A stretch of DNA of 64,000 nucleotides from Zygosaccharomyces rouxii (lineage: Eukaryota; Ascomycota; Saccharomycetes; Saccharomycetales; Saccharomycetaceae): contig NC_012993.1 of the NCBI RefSeq assembly GCF_000026365.1, positions 930,001-994,000 on the forward strand, given 5' to 3'. Positions 52,574 to 63,380 of this stretch are shown here, in pieces. Made by a program: the position numbers and the translations under genes. The notes beneath the pieces were generated by a model that was not told where the DNA came from, searched no databases, and worked only from the letters and a program-made list of their open reading frames with translations. Numbering within the stretch: position 1 is the stretch's first letter; every line of letters begins with the position of its first letter.

Positions 52574-53515
52574 GCTACTTCTTTGTTGAATTTAACTTAT
52601 TTAATTTTTTTAATTTTTATTTTTTTTATTTTCAGTTTATTTTAAAGAGTTACTGACACTTTGTTTCGCCCGCGTCAGCGTGTCGTTCTGGAATAGCTTG
52701 AAAAATAATAATAAATATAAAAAAATATAATGGAGAAATCAGGGGGAATATCAAAGTATTGCGATTCCTCAGTATGTTTGAATGCTAGTCTAACAAATTA
52801 ATCTATTATAGTATAAGCTAAGCATCGACAAGGAGAAAAGTAATCATCATTCAAGGCAATAATTCAAAACAATAATTATTAGAAAAAAATTGCGCCAATT
52901 TACATTGTTTAATGCTATTCCTTGACGTTATTCTATTCTAAATAAAATTAACATATCTTGAAATTCTAATTATGTTTTCCCTTATCATTCTGAATAAGCA
53001 AAAATTTGAAAAGCAATACATGAGTTTGTGAATTCTATGGTTTCCATAGCGGTAATTCACTAAGGGAAATATTCTAAGGATTATGTATTGTTGTTCTAGC
53101 TTGGACCTATTTTTCTGCCGTATGGCTTCAATTCAAAGGCATATTTTAGGTTTTCGGTTTCCCTAGTAATAAACTTAACGCTTATTCTCAAGCAGCAAGA
53201 CGGCTGAAGAAAATTGCTTCTCGAATTAAATAATACCTTTCCAAGGATTTGTAGCCTGATAATCATCAAAAAAATGATGCCTATTGAAGGATTGTACTGG
53301 ATTGTTATATAATTAGCCCCTCAATTCTCGGGTAATTCGAATGGTCATTCCAAATTTATATTACCAGTGTCAATTAAGCTTGAATAAAGACAATATAGTC
53401 TGAAAGTAAAGGCTGAAGACTACCACGGTAGAAAAGATATATCCAATCAAAGAATACTAACAATAAATTATTAGTAGGAAAAACAATAAAAAAAAAGGAA
53501 TTAAAAAGACCAAAA
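52574..53515. promoter_or_regulatory. DIT2-DIT1 shared sporulation promoter
   Basis: A 942-base AT-rich region between two genes expected to be induced together in mid-sporulation. I found no perfect mid-sporulation element (GNCRCAAAW); the nearest is CACAAACT on the minus strand near 53024. On the plus strand a GTATGT (52772) and a TACTAAC (53455-53461) are placed so that a 5' leader intron of DIT1 is conceivable. Confidence 0.55.
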
Positions 53516-55099
53516 ATGATAGTTGCTACAACCGCCAACAAAAACGCCCTTGCTCCAACAGCTCATAAGTTGGTTTTAAATAACGATGTCAAGATCCCTC
53601 ACAATCTCAAAAATTTATCCACTTACAGTAAGTTCTTGGCTCTGTATACCAGAGATCTAGAAACTTGTCAACTCAATTCTATAGAAGAAAAACAGGATTG
53701 CCATATTGCTGAAAATTGGTCTAAGTTCATGGAAAACACCAAGGAAATCCAGCCCAGGAAGGCACATTTCAGTGAAAATATTAATGAACAGCTCCTAACC
53801 GCTGAAATATCTAATCAGTTCACTAATTCCATGAATTTACCATTGAAAATTTCGGAATATAAAAAAGATGGGGAAACACAGGTTAGAGGATGTGTAACTA
53901 CCGTGGAAAATGAAAATGAGTTTAACGATTGGTTTATTTTCCACATATTGGATCAGGCTCGTTTAAAATTTAGTGAGAAGCCAACGATCACTTCGGATAT
54001 AGATTATCACAAATCATTCACGAGATATTATGAGAAAAATCTGAAGAACACCGTCTTTGAAGATCAATGGGATGAGGAAGGCCGTGAATATTTCATAAAA
54101 AGAGTTAGGTATTTCACTGATCGATTTTTGAGAATTGAATGTGTCTTACCTGCATTCCCTTGTAAGACTTCTAACAGAGATAAGGCTGCTGGAACACTTC
54201 CTGATAAGGGTGAAGAATTTGCCCTCAGAAGATTATTAAAGGCGACACATGACGTATCTCAAATATATCCACCGGGCATGAAAGTTTGGATCGTAAGTGA
54301 TGGTCACGTATTTTCCGACTGTATCGGTGTTGATGACCATGTGGTTAACAGGTACACTCAAAATTTGCACCAAATGTATGAATCAATTTCTATTCCAGGT
54401 ATTGATGCAATGGGTCTCTGTGGATTGAACGATCTATTTTTTTCAGGACATGCTACTTCCCACTTTGATCCCGAATGGATCAAGGACATTGAACTTGACC
54501 ATTACACTGGGACTAAAATTTGTTCAGTATCCGAGGTCTCTAGAACAATTTTAATGAAAGGTTGTGATACAGATGACGGGAGATTAAAAAAACAAATTGG
54601 TATTGATGGACACCCAAGGCTTCATCTTTATAGAGGTTTTGTCAAGTTTATGGAGGAGGATTTATCACTATCGACACATTTTGCAAAATCATCCAGAAAA
54701 GGTTTCAAAAAAACTGCCTCTAAGGTAGCCTTTAACATGATTAAAAGGAATGATGCCTACTCCAATTTAGTAGAACTTCTTTTTCCACATCACATGAGAC
54801 TTTCAATTCATGCACATACCAATAGTGGACCCAAATTTGGTATTAAAGTAATTTCACCTGAACAATGCTTATCAGTGAAGTCATTGGATAATATTGAAGA
54901 ACCCAAATTCGAGGATCTATTGCACATTCCAACACCTTGGCATAATTGCGTGGTTAAAGTGTGCAATCAGAATCAATTTTTCTTGACCAAGTCTAGAGTA
55001 GTCAGAGAAGCTCTTGAGAGTGGTAAATATGTTGGAGCATGGAAAGAGGCGAACTTAGAGAAGGGTGAAGGCGGGTACTACGTTATTAGCAAATGTTAA
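53516..55099 (+). CDS. DIT1: Dit1, formyl-tyrosine producing enzyme of spore-wall dityrosine
   Basis: Sporulation-specific enzyme that makes the LL-dityrosine precursor N-formyl tyrosine with Dit2 acting next. The 527 aa protein (536 in S. cerevisiae) has no signal peptide or membrane segment and belongs to the pyoverdine/dityrosine biosynthesis family. Family segments visible are VWIVSDGHVFSDCIGVDDH (about 257-275), LHLYRGFVKFMEEDL and LSIHAHTNSGPKFGIKVI. The start is the first ATG after an A-rich leader. Confidence 0.96.
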   Translation: MIVATTANKNALAPTAHKLVLNNDVKIPHNLKNLSTYSKFLALYTRDLETCQLNSIEEKQDCHIAENWSKFMENTKEIQPRKAHFSENINEQLLTAEISNQFTNSMNLPLKISEYKKDGETQVRGCVTTVENENEFNDWFIFHILDQARLKFSEKPTITSDIDYHKSFTRYYEKNLKNTVFEDQWDEEGREYFIKRVRYFTDRFLRIECVLPAFPCKTSNRDKAAGTLPDKGEEFALRRLLKATHDVSQIYPPGMKVWIVSDGHVFSDCIGVDDHVVNRYTQNLHQMYESISIPGIDAMGLCGLNDLFFSGHATSHFDPEWIKDIELDHYTGTKICSVSEVSRTILMKGCDTDDGRLKKQIGIDGHPRLHLYRGFVKFMEEDLSLSTHFAKSSRKGFKKTASKVAFNMIKRNDAYSNLVELLFPHHMRLSIHAHTNSGPKFGIKVISPEQCLSVKSLDNIEEPKFEDLLHIPTPWHNCVVKVCNQNQFFLTKSRVVREALESGKYVGAWKEANLEKGEGGYYVISKC

Positions 55100-55121
55100 G
55101 GAAAACGAAATAATAATAATA

Positions 55122-55123
<2 letters not shown>

Positions 55124-55154
<31 letters not shown>
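55124..55154 (+). repeat. Poly(A) homopolymer, 31 bases
   Basis: Unbroken run of A about 25 bases after the DIT1 stop. Homopolymers this long are prone to sequencing error, so exact length is uncertain. Confidence 0.85.
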
Positions 55155-55156
<2 letters not shown>

Positions 55157-55241
55157 TATGCCATTCAACTAGAACTTTTCATTCGGAATTTTTTCTCTTC
55201 ATTATCTTGTTTTTCTTTGTTATGTTTTGTTATTGTTTTTA

Positions 55242-55264
55242 TTTTTTTTTTTTTTTTTTTTTTT
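55242..55264 (+). repeat. Poly(T) homopolymer, 23 bases
   Basis: Unbroken T-run downstream of DIT1, 87 bases from the A-run. Length uncertain for the same reason. Confidence 0.85.
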
Positions 55265-55439
55265 AGTTCTTTATTTTACTACTTTTTATTCCAATATTTC
55301 AATATTTCTAATTATTTATCATCGTTCTTTCATCTACTGGTCCCATGCTTATGACCAGATTCGCATGCACCTCATAGTTAGTATCATTATAGTACAAACA
55401 ATTTTTATTTTCTCTCGTGTTCTTTTATAGTACAATAAC

Positions 55440-55955
55440 TCAAATTGCTCCCAGATAGTCCTCTTTAATACTACCAATTGCATGGATAGAGCTAACTTGA
55501 CTAATACAACCTTCGATCTTTACACGAATTCGACTCTTTATCGTAATAACATCTTCTGAACTCTGGTATGATGGAGGATTTGAACCTGCATTAAACATTA
55601 AATCTTGGGGCATTAAGTGTTTAGTGACAAAAACTTTCATGGGGCCTACTTGAACTTCAAACCCATGTTGGGAACACGATACCACAGTACCATCGACAAC
55701 TTCACCTTTGAACGGCTTGAATACAATGGCTCTATACCTTACTGTAAATTCTGCAGATCCGTCGGTGGGTAAAATTCTACCTCTTTCGATATCTATTCTG
55801 TCATAGTCCAAAACACATAGAATATAACCAAACTTACCAGTACACGAACCTTCCACCTCCTGTAAAAGCTTTGTTTTGAGAAAGTCTTTCATTCTTGGTC
55901 CAAAATAGGATGGATGAAGCGTAATATTCAGCGATAAATCCTTTATGAAGAACAT
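55440..55955 (-). CDS. RPB7: Rpb7, stalk subunit of RNA polymerase II
   Basis: Forms the Rpb4/7 stalk of Pol II that contacts nascent RNA and links transcription to mRNA decay. The protein is 171 aa, identical in length to S. cerevisiae, starting MFFIKDLSLNITLHPSYFG. An in-frame TTG three codons upstream is not used. The N-terminal tip domain is followed by an S1/OB domain at about 80-160 (GEVVDGTVVSCSQHGFEVQVGP) and the conserved end AIGSIKEDYLGAI. Confidence 0.98.
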   Translation of the reverse strand: MFFIKDLSLNITLHPSYFGPRMKDFLKTKLLQEVEGSCTGKFGYILCVLDYDRIDIERGRILPTDGSAEFTVRYRAIVFKPFKGEVVDGTVVSCSQHGFEVQVGPMKVFVTKHLMPQDLMFNAGSNPPSYQSSEDVITIKSRIRVKIEGCISQVSSIHAIGSIKEDYLGAI

Positions 55956-56243
55956 GGGTAACAACGGTAAAGTGCAATTCCAACGCCAGAAAAAATGTTG
56001 CAGTGGCCTTAAGGCTCGTCAATGAGGTCAATGAACCAATATTTTGAATGTTTTATTGAATTCAATTGATCTCGAGCTTGTTTAGAAGTTGAAATTTCAA
56101 GGTTTCGTCGCCTGCAACATTTTTTTCACTCTACAAATTTTTCACGTAAAAAATTGAATCAACTTCAACATTGAGATAGGTTGAAATACTCGATAATAAA
56201 GAAATAGTCACCGAGGTCAGTTTGCATATATATATTCTGTATC
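55956..56243. other. RPB7-MRPL23 divergent promoter
   Basis: 288 bases. T-rich near 56120-56150; TATATATATTC just before MRPL23 could be a TATA or leader. No recognised site. Confidence 0.4.
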
Positions 56244-56711
56244 ATGTCTCAAAAGCTTGGACATACCGGATTGGCTTTTGCACGTTTATGGCACCATGTG
56301 GATATCGCTCAAGATAAGAGAACTCTCGGTAGATTAGCATCATCGATAGCCGTGACGTTAATTGGTAAACATAAGCCCGTGTATCACCAAAGTCAAGATT
56401 GTGGTGACTATGTTGTCATCACCAACTGTCAAGCATTGCGTATTACGGGTAAGAAACTACAGCAGAAACACTACTGGTCGCATTCTGGTAAACCAGGACA
56501 TTTGAAGTTGACGCCAATGGAGAAACTTATTGCGGATAAGGGCTATGGAGAGACTTTGAAAAAAGCAGTCAGTGGTATGTTACCTAAAAATAAACTACGT
56601 AAGGGTAGATTGGAAAGGCTAAAGGTCTTTGAAGGGAGTGAACATCCTTATGGGAACAATATATCTGCATTTGCATACCAACAACCGCAATTGAACGAGA
56701 AGTCCAGTTAG
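56244..56711 (+). CDS. MRPL23: Mitochondrial large-subunit ribosomal protein uL13m
   Basis: Homologue of bacterial L13, part of the 54S mitoribosome subunit. The 155 aa protein (163 in S. cerevisiae) shows L13-family segments: [21 protein letters not shown] near 33-53, [25 protein letters not shown], and [26 protein letters not shown] canonical cleavable presequence is not obvious, as in the S. cerevisiae protein. Converges on RPB2. Confidence 0.96.
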   Translation: MSQKLGHTGLAFARLWHHVDIAQDKRTLGRLASSIAVTLIGKHKPVYHQSQDCGDYVVITNCQALRITGKKLQQKHYWSHSGKPGHLKLTPMEKLIADKGYGETLKKAVSGMLPKNKLRKGRLERLKVFEGSEHPYGNNISAFAYQQPQLNEKSS

Positions 56712-57019
56712 ACGACGATATAAGGAATATAGAATCTTGTATATAGAGGAAATTTATCAATTGAATAATGAACAACAGCGCTTTTTTTTTTTTTTTTCCC
56801 TTTTTTATGTCTTCATATATATCATTTTTGGCTAATCTACATACATGCAAAGATAAAAAATAATAAAAAAAAAAAAAAAAAAAACAAAAAAACAGTAGAA
56901 ATATTACACCAACCAAAGACGATATTTCATTAGCATTATTAATCTTTTATCATTTAAGTTGAAAAACCTCCTTCCCCAATTTATATTTTTTGTTTCTCTT
57001 TTCCATTAAGATTCTTTGT
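56712..57019. other. Convergent spacer MRPL23-RPB2 with T and A runs
   Basis: 308 bases. T-run at 56782-56797 (16 bases) and A-run at 56865-56884 (20 bases), complementary in inverted orientation, 67 bases apart. Confidence 0.7.
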
Positions 57020-60000
57020 TCAAAAGTCTTTTGATCTATCGGTGTACAGACGTGGTGTGATATTCATTGCCATCAATTCTTGGAAAAGCAATTTGGCGGC
57101 ATATGGGATGTGGATTTGATAAATATCAATCTTATTATCACAACCTCTGCATTCGAATTGGTTGTGGTTCAATTTAGCTACAACACTCATCAACCCACAA
57201 ATACCACAAATGTGAACTCTGAAGGCATCAGATGCTTCCATTAATCTTTCCTTTAGGAAAGCAGCTGCACCGTGCGCAATCATACAATCACGCTCCATCT
57301 CACCGAATCTTAAACCACCGTCTCTTGATCTACCTTCAACAGGTTGTCTCGTTAGAACTTGCATTGGACCACGAGCTCTTGCATGAATCTTGTCATCTAC
57401 CATGTGTCTTAGACGTTGGTAGTATGTGGGGCCAAAGAAAATTTGTGACATTAATTTCTTACCAGTATGACCATTGTACATGACTTCAAAACCACGAGAT
57501 TGATAACCGTGTTCACGAAGTAGTTTCGATATACCCTCCACAGTAATATCTGTAAATGGAGAAGCATCACCTTCATTACCAGACAATGCTGCAACTTTAC
57601 TCAATAGACATTCGATTAAATGCGCGACTGTCATACGAGATGGAATGGCATGAGGGTTGATGATCAAATCAGGTACAATACCTTCAGCAGTAAATGGCAT
57701 ATCTTCTCTACCATAGGTAATACCAATGGTACCCTTTTGACCGTGACGAGATGCAAATTTATCACCGATTTGTGGGATCTTGGTAGTTCTCACACGAACT
57801 TTAACAAATTTCAACCCATCCTGGTTCGTAGTGATTAAAATTTGATCCACAATACCATTTTCTGTGCTTCTTAATGGCGTGGAGGCATCACGTTTAGAAT
57901 GGTATGCAGTTCTTTGACCTAATTCCTCTTCATCAGGAGAAATAGGTGTTGTTTTACCAATGATAATATCTTCACCAGATACTCTAACACCTGGGGCAAT
58001 TAATCCATCGTCATCTAATTTATCATAAGTACCGTGTTTCATTCTTAAAGTGTTTGTGCGTTGAGGCTTCTCAAAAGTTTCGGTAATAGACATACCGTAT
58101 TTCTTTTCTTGATCCATGTAGGATCTAAAGAATAACGATCTGAAAAGACCTCTATCAATAGAGGATTGATTCATAATCATGGAATCCTCTTGATTGTAAC
58201 CAGAGTAACATGCAATGGCCACAATAGCATTTTGACCAGCGGGTAATTCTCTGAATTTCAAGTATTCCATGGCACGTGTAGTCCCCAGAGGCTTTTGGGG
58301 ATAGTACAAAATGTTAGCCATGGTATCCATACGAACGTTGTAATTGGTTAAGAATACACCCATTGCCTGTTTACCCATAGCAGCTTGATAAGTGTTACGA
58401 GGAGATTGGTTATGATCAGGGAATGGAATAATAGATGCAGCCACACCAAGAATCATAGATGGGTGAACTTCACAGTGTGTAAAAGTCGTAGCATGGTGAG
58501 TCGCCTTTATACGTCTTGCCAAATCGTCATCGTCTTCATTAAAAGTATTTTCTTGTACGGGTTCTAAATCTTCTGGTTGCATAGAAATTAAAATTGTTTC
58601 CTCTTCTTCTGCATCAATGTATTCCACCAAACCATCGTTTAACAACGAGGTCCAGGTATATTCTTCTGAATCTTCAAACCCACCTTCGATGTCCTGATAT
58701 TCCGTAGCCATTAATTTAGAAATGTGTCCTTTTCTTATTCTCAGTTCCTTACGATTTAGCGTTTCATCATCATCTACAATGAAAAGTGGCCTATACACTC
58801 TACCAGCATCTGTAAAGATTTTCAATTCCTTTTCACGAATATCTCTAACCATGGAAACTTCCGGATTGATATCACCTTTTCTTCTCAAGGTTCTCAGGGT
58901 TTCCATTAATCTAGCTGGATTTCTATGGACACCATGCCATACACCGTTAACAAAGACTCTTGTTGCCTCTGGAGATTGATGTGGAATATAATCTTCTAAG
59001 GGTTCCATACCCCATTCACTCAAGAAGGTGATAATGGGCATTGGGTCCGTACCAACGGAAATACACGACATTAATGATAAGTTTTTAACCAACCCACAAG
59101 CTTGACCTTCAGGAGTTTCTGCAGGACAAACCAACCCCCAATGGGTATTATGCAATTGACGGGGTTTAGCTAGTTTACCATCACGACCAATAGGAGTATT
59201 TGTTCTTCTCAAATGAGATAGCGTTGAAGAATAGGTATAACGATTCAAAACTTGAGAAACACCAGCTCTTGATGACATGGCTTTCTTTTGTTCACCCCAG
59301 TTACCAGTGGCTAAAGCGTACTTGAGACCTGAAGTAATAGTCTTGGCATTGATAGCCAATTTCATATTAAAGTCTTTTGCTTCTTCCACAGTTCTTTGCA
59401 TGTACCGGAAGATATCTCTAGTTAATTTTCTGAAAAGCGTTTTGAAAAGTTGGGCTAACAGTGGACCAGCCAGGTCCAATCTTTTCTTTCCGAAATGATC
59501 ACGGTCATCCTGGTCTCTACGATCTAATGCACATAATAGTAATCTGTTGATCATATAACCAAGGAAAAACGCCTTTCTACTTTCAAAACCTTCCAACTGA
59601 GTAATGTGTGGTAAAAACTCCTTTTGTAAAATGTCTCTTGCGTATTGAATTCTTTTCTCCTTTTTGATACCAAGGGCGGTACCACGACGACCGATAAAAT
59701 CTAGCGCAGTTTCACGATCTTGAATCACAAACCCATCTTCCACACATGGTTTTAACATTTCTAACATCTGCCAATCATTAACGTCATAACAAATGTGCTC
59801 TAGAATTTCACCATCCGGGATGATACCCAATGCTCTAAAGATAATAACAATTGGGATATCTTGTTTAATGTAAGGCAGTGTTGCCTTGATGGTACGTGAA
59901 GAATTACCTTCCCTAGCAAAAAGCTTAACTTGTAAAGTACTGATAAAACGTGACCCCTTTTCTAAAGCTGATCTAATTTCTGCCACATGAGAAATTGGTG

Positions 60001-60694
60001 AAGGTGCTGCTTTCTTAAAGACCTGAACAATGTTACCTGCAGATCTCTCCTGAGCGATCAACACCTTTTCAGAACCATTGATAATAAAATAACCACCCAT
60101 ATCAAATGGACATTCTTTCAACTTGTAAAGATCTGATTCCGTAGCATCACTCAAGTAACAGTTCTTCGATCTTAACATGATTGGTAAACGACCAATGAAA
60201 ACTTTACCACTATCACTATCATTTTCACTTTCCTCAGCAATCATCTCATATTTCAGTTCCCTTCCTGGTATATCTACAGCTTCATGAGTTCTCTTTTTAA
60301 CATCGACGAAAAGACCTGAGGAATAAGTTAAGTTACGTAGACGTGCCTCCTGTGGGTAAAGAGCATGTGTGACACCATCGGATTCATTAACCATAGGTTT
60401 CGTCACATAGATTTTACCGAAACTAATTTCATACTTCCGACTTATATTATCAGATTCTGTAGTATGTTGTGCTAGTTGTTCTAATATCAATGTAGAATCC
60501 TCACTAATAATATCTTGTAATGTGTAATCCACAAACTGGTTAAACGAATCCAACTGTTGAGAGACAAGACCTTTCTCTCTGAAGAATGCAGATATCACTG
60601 CCCATGAATCCTCTGCGGTAATAGGAAAGTTCTCATCTTCATACCCATAAGGATCTTCGGCATAGTAGTCCTCGTCTACAGCGGCGGCACTCAT
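57020..60694 (-). CDS. RPB2: Rpb2, second-largest subunit of RNA polymerase II
   Basis: Forms one side of the Pol II active centre, including the hybrid-binding and wall domains. The 1224 aa protein has exactly the S. cerevisiae length. Landmarks in order: acidic N-terminus, lobe and fork regions, [31 protein letters not shown] (fork loop 2 area), [45 protein letters not shown], the active-site lysine region [15 protein letters not shown]. The C-terminal zinc site CGICG...CRGC follows. It is divergent from MRP20. All positions expected for a functional subunit are continuous with no frameshift. Confidence 0.99.
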   Translation of the reverse strand: MSAAAVDEDYYAEDPYGYEDENFPITAEDSWAVISAFFREKGLVSQQLDSFNQFVDYTLQDIISEDSTLILEQLAQHTTESDNISRKYEISFGKIYVTKPMVNESDGVTHALYPQEARLRNLTYSSGLFVDVKKRTHEAVDIPGRELKYEMIAEESENDSDSGKVFIGRLPIMLRSKNCYLSDATESDLYKLKECPFDMGGYFIINGSEKVLIAQERSAGNIVQVFKKAAPSPISHVAEIRSALEKGSRFISTLQVKLFAREGNSSRTIKATLPYIKQDIPIVIIFRALGIIPDGEILEHICYDVNDWQMLEMLKPCVEDGFVIQDRETALDFIGRRGTALGIKKEKRIQYARDILQKEFLPHITQLEGFESRKAFFLGYMINRLLLCALDRRDQDDRDHFGKKRLDLAGPLLAQLFKTLFRKLTRDIFRYMQRTVEEAKDFNMKLAINAKTITSGLKYALATGNWGEQKKAMSSRAGVSQVLNRYTYSSTLSHLRRTNTPIGRDGKLAKPRQLHNTHWGLVCPAETPEGQACGLVKNLSLMSCISVGTDPMPIITFLSEWGMEPLEDYIPHQSPEATRVFVNGVWHGVHRNPARLMETLRTLRRKGDINPEVSMVRDIREKELKIFTDAGRVYRPLFIVDDDETLNRKELRIRKGHISKLMATEYQDIEGGFEDSEEYTWTSLLNDGLVEYIDAEEEETILISMQPEDLEPVQENTFNEDDDDLARRIKATHHATTFTHCEVHPSMILGVAASIIPFPDHNQSPRNTYQAAMGKQAMGVFLTNYNVRMDTMANILYYPQKPLGTTRAMEYLKFRELPAGQNAIVAIACYSGYNQEDSMIMNQSSIDRGLFRSLFFRSYMDQEKKYGMSITETFEKPQRTNTLRMKHGTYDKLDDDGLIAPGVRVSGEDIIIGKTTPISPDEEELGQRTAYHSKRDASTPLRSTENGIVDQILITTNQDGLKFVKVRVRTTKIPQIGDKFASRHGQKGTIGITYGREDMPFTAEGIVPDLIINPHAIPSRMTVAHLIECLLSKVAALSGNEGDASPFTDITVEGISKLLREHGYQSRGFEVMYNGHTGKKLMSQIFFGPTYYQRLRHMVDDKIHARARGPMQVLTRQPVEGRSRDGGLRFGEMERDCMIAHGAAAFLKERLMEASDAFRVHICGICGLMSVVAKLNHNQFECRGCDNKIDIYQIHIPYAAKLLFQELMAMNITPRLYTDRSKDF

Positions 60695-61054
60695 AACGGG
60701 GTAGTATATTGGGCTTCGGCTTCACTTGTAAACTTGTCTATATTAACGGGAGAGAAACCAAAGATGTTCAAACTTTTACAACTGACTATGAGTATGAGTA
60801 TGAATACCACTAAAAGTATCTCTCTTGACCCTCTTTCAACCTCCTTTAGGGACTCTCAGACCTCTCTCTTTGTAAAGTAGTCGGTCGACATCCTTTGGTT
60901 TGTTGTTGTTCTTCTTTTCTTTGCCACCCGACCAATTGGTGAAAAATTTCAGATCATCTTGTACGTCTCACATTAAACGTTAAACTCATCACCAGCAGTA
61001 AAAGAACTACAACTACTAGTAAGAACTGCAATCCTACCATAGAGCGTATCTAAT
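60695..61054. promoter_or_regulatory. RPB2-MRP20 divergent promoter
   Basis: 360 bases. No motif stands out. It contains a repeated ATGAGTATGAGTATGAAT stretch near 60788-60805. Confidence 0.45.
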
Positions 61055-61822
61055 ATGGTATTCTCCCTTTGTGTGAGGAATCAGTTGCCACTGGGACTCT
61101 CCAGGGTTGTTCCTGGCTTCAGGACGCTAGCGTCAGTGGCTCAGGATGCACCAAAGGCCAGTGAATCCGAAAAGAAGCAAACCACCGCTAAATTTGACCA
61201 TGGTGCTAGAGTAAGTGATAGAATTATGGAGTTATCTCGTGAATCTGTTGCTAAGGGAGAACCTCATTTCAGAGTCGGTAATAAACAGTTATTTTTCCCC
61301 AAGGCACGTATTATACTTTTAAGACCCAATGCAAAGCATACACCATATCAAGCCAAATTTATTGTCCCCAAATCATTTAACAAACTGGATTTAAGAGATT
61401 ACCTCTTCCACCTCTATGGATTAAGAGCAATGAATGTTACTACACAACTATTACACGGTAAATACACAAGGGTTAATCTTGCATCATCCAGGTTTAGAGG
61501 CCCACAGATCAAGAAAATGACAATTGACATGGCAGAACCATTTATTTGGCCAGAAGAACCAAGTAAGGAAGAGAACAGTGCTTGGAATGATGATTTGATC
61601 AGGAATTTGGAGCTGTACAAAGACGAACAACAACGTCTTGCATCCGATTCGTTCAAGCCTGGTAAGGCCTTTGATGGTGCCGTCGGACCATTTAGGCCTG
61701 TAGCGCAGCCTTTCATACCCAAACAATTGGGCAGACAGATCAAGAACAAGAGAAGAAAATATCAATCTCAATTGACTCGTAGTAATGAGTTATTGAAAGT
61801 GGGAAAATATGTCGACTTGTAA
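61055..61822 (+). CDS. MRP20: Mitochondrial large-subunit ribosomal protein uL23m
   Basis: Homologue of bacterial L23 at the mitoribosome tunnel exit. The 255 aa protein (263 in S. cerevisiae) has a basic/hydrophobic presequence ([19 protein letters not shown]), then the L23 fold with [42 protein letters not shown] split across about 85-135. A C-terminal extension typical of the fungal protein ends [13 protein letters not shown]. Convergent with ATG40, with an 18-base A-run between them. Confidence 0.96.
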   Translation: MVFSLCVRNQLPLGLSRVVPGFRTLASVAQDAPKASESEKKQTTAKFDHGARVSDRIMELSRESVAKGEPHFRVGNKQLFFPKARIILLRPNAKHTPYQAKFIVPKSFNKLDLRDYLFHLYGLRAMNVTTQLLHGKYTRVNLASSRFRGPQIKKMTIDMAEPFIWPEEPSKEENSAWNDDLIRNLELYKDEQQRLASDSFKPGKAFDGAVGPFRPVAQPFIPKQLGRQIKNKRRKYQSQLTRSNELLKVGKYVDL

Positions 61823-61907
61823 ATACTAATATGATAAATGATAATAATTTCCTCGTTTAAAAGATTCAAACCCTAAAATAATAGTAATAATAATTAAAGA
61901 ACCATAC

Positions 61908-61925
61908 AAAAAAAAAAAAAAAAAA
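61908..61925 (+). repeat. Poly(A) run, 18 bases
   Basis: A-run in the 128-base convergent spacer between MRP20 and ATG40. Confidence 0.8.
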
Positions 61926-61950
61926 GCTTCCCTTCACCCTTAGCACATGT

Positions 61951-62679
61951 CTATTTCCTCTTCGATTCATCAATTAGATCATCTAAAAGATCGTAACCCT
62001 CATTATATGTAGAAGCAAAATTATCACCTTTACGGCGTAGACTCGTCACTGATTCTCTACGAAACGTAGCGTCTGCAGGAAGTCCTTGGCCTTGCCCGTC
62101 GCTACGTCTGTGTATTTGATCCAATAGTCTGCCGGTGAAAACTCCCAAATACTGCATTATATCATCAAAAGCTCTCTCCAAATAATGAGTCTCCGCCAGC
62201 GGAACTCTATTTGCCAATGAAACCCATAGTTGCGTAATTTCCCCAAACACAAACAAACTAGCAATATTATTTTCATTCGTATTACTAGCATAAGTCAACC
62301 ACTGATACCATGAAACTTTAACATCTGACAACCTGTTGAACAAAAATACAAATTTACTATCTTGAGATTGGATGAATTTTGTAAACTGACAGAGCAGTTC
62401 CTTGGTCAAAATACAACTAATACCCAACAAAATTAAAGATGCAAAGGGGACCCCCCACAGAATTCCATTCGCAATTGTCCCGGGTACAACACCAAACGCT
62501 AACGCGTATACAGCCCAATATTTCAAAAGGAGAATCAATGTGGGCAAGTGAGCATTAGGACCCGTATTGGGTTCATTTTTCGTGTGTAGACAAACAATCT
62601 TCAAAGTTTCCAAAGTAATCTGTAATGGTATAACACTTGACACTAAATATAAAAGAGGTGATATTATCATTTGGAACAT
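61951..62679 (-). CDS. ATG40: Atg40, reticulon-like ER-phagy receptor
   Basis: Atg40 sits in cortical ER, curves membrane with a reticulon-homology/TB2-DP1-like hairpin, and binds Atg8 to deliver ER to the vacuole. The 242 aa protein (256 in S. cerevisiae) starts MFQMIISPLLYLVSSVIPLQ, aligned with the S. cerevisiae MFNLILWPL start; a TTG eight codons upstream was rejected. Hydrophobic hairpins lie near residues 1-28 and 45-95. The cytosolic C-terminus carries a candidate Atg8-interacting motif YDLL at 229-232, next to acidic DDLIDE, parallel to the S. cerevisiae YDFM motif. Synteny (between RPB2 and PDR5) is decisive because sequence similarity is modest. Confidence 0.88.
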   Translation of the reverse strand: MFQMIISPLLYLVSSVIPLQITLETLKIVCLHTKNEPNTGPNAHLPTLILLLKYWAVYALAFGVVPGTIANGILWGVPFASLILLGISCILTKELLCQFTKFIQSQDSKFVFLFNRLSDVKVSWYQWLTYASNTNENNIASLFVFGEITQLWVSLANRVPLAETHYLERAFDDIMQYLGVFTGRLLDQIHRRSDGQGQGLPADATFRRESVTSLRRKGDNFASTYNEGYDLLDDLIDESKRK

Positions 62680-63235
62680 ATCAATGCTGCAAAAACCTTT
62701 CAATCACAAAAACGTCGTTGTATCTTTTTCTTTTTTCGCTGTATTACCAAAACATCTACTGGCAACAAATCGAACCCAAATTTAAACCCTTTTGCAAAGA
62801 CTTGGTCCGATACTGATGGTAGTAGCGTAGGTATGTGTATGTGTGTATCTCTCTTTCTTCTTAGTGTTCAAATACTAGTGATGAGTGAGTTAAGGGGAGG
62901 CGAGAGATATATAAGGTAGGGGCGGAATTCAATCGCCAGGGAGGCCGGGGGGGAGGTATAAAAAACAAGAGTCAGCATCACGTGCGCATGTGAAACGTGC
63001 TTCAATTAGCTAAATAATTTAACTCATGTGGTTTTGGAGCGATTAAAGGACTTGACCACTTGAGATGCTCACTAGCACTGACCTTGTAAGCTATGTAGAA
63101 GAAGTACTGTGAGATGACCAAATTTACATCGCAGTATTGTTCAGCTTGTTTTATTTCAGAGCCATTAGTCACATGATACGAACCTAGCTAGTTGATCATT
63201 TGATATTCACGTATTTATCCGTTCCTACGACTAGT

Positions 63236-63243
63236 TCCGCGGA
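63236..63243. promoter_or_regulatory. Pleiotropic drug response element TCCGCGGA
   Basis: Perfect palindromic PDRE, the highest-affinity Pdr1/Pdr3 form, about 464 bases upstream of the transporter ATG. Confidence 0.9.
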
Positions 63244-63276
63244 ATAACGGACCCCTTAAAATTCATAGCCGGTCCG

Positions 63277-63284
63277 TCCGTGGA
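63277..63284 (+). promoter_or_regulatory. Pleiotropic drug response element TCCGTGGA
   Basis: Standard PDRE variant, 33 bases after the first. Candidate Pdr1/Pdr3 site. Confidence 0.88.
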
Positions 63285-63326
63285 TAAACGCTCGTTCTTC
63301 TCAGCCCCGCTCTTCTAAAAAGTAAT

Positions 63327-63334
63327 TCCGTGGA
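63327..63334 (+). promoter_or_regulatory. Pleiotropic drug response element TCCGTGGA
   Basis: Second copy of the TCCGTGGA form, 42 bases after the previous site. Confidence 0.88.
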
Positions 63335-63380
63335 AAGGACCGGGATATGCGGGTGGCTTTCATGCAGATACCCTTCCTCT

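Larger units (their letters stand above)
55100..55439. other. Convergent spacer DIT1-RPB7 with long A and T runs
   Basis: 340 bases between two 3' ends. AAT units lead into an unbroken A-run at 55124-55154 (31 bases); a T-run at 55242-55264 (23 bases) lies 87 bases further. The two can pair in inverted orientation. Confidence 0.75.

Noticed and set aside
57232..59498. Plus-strand ORFs of 60-85 codons opposite RPB2
   Set aside because: They are short shadows inside a fully conserved coding region.
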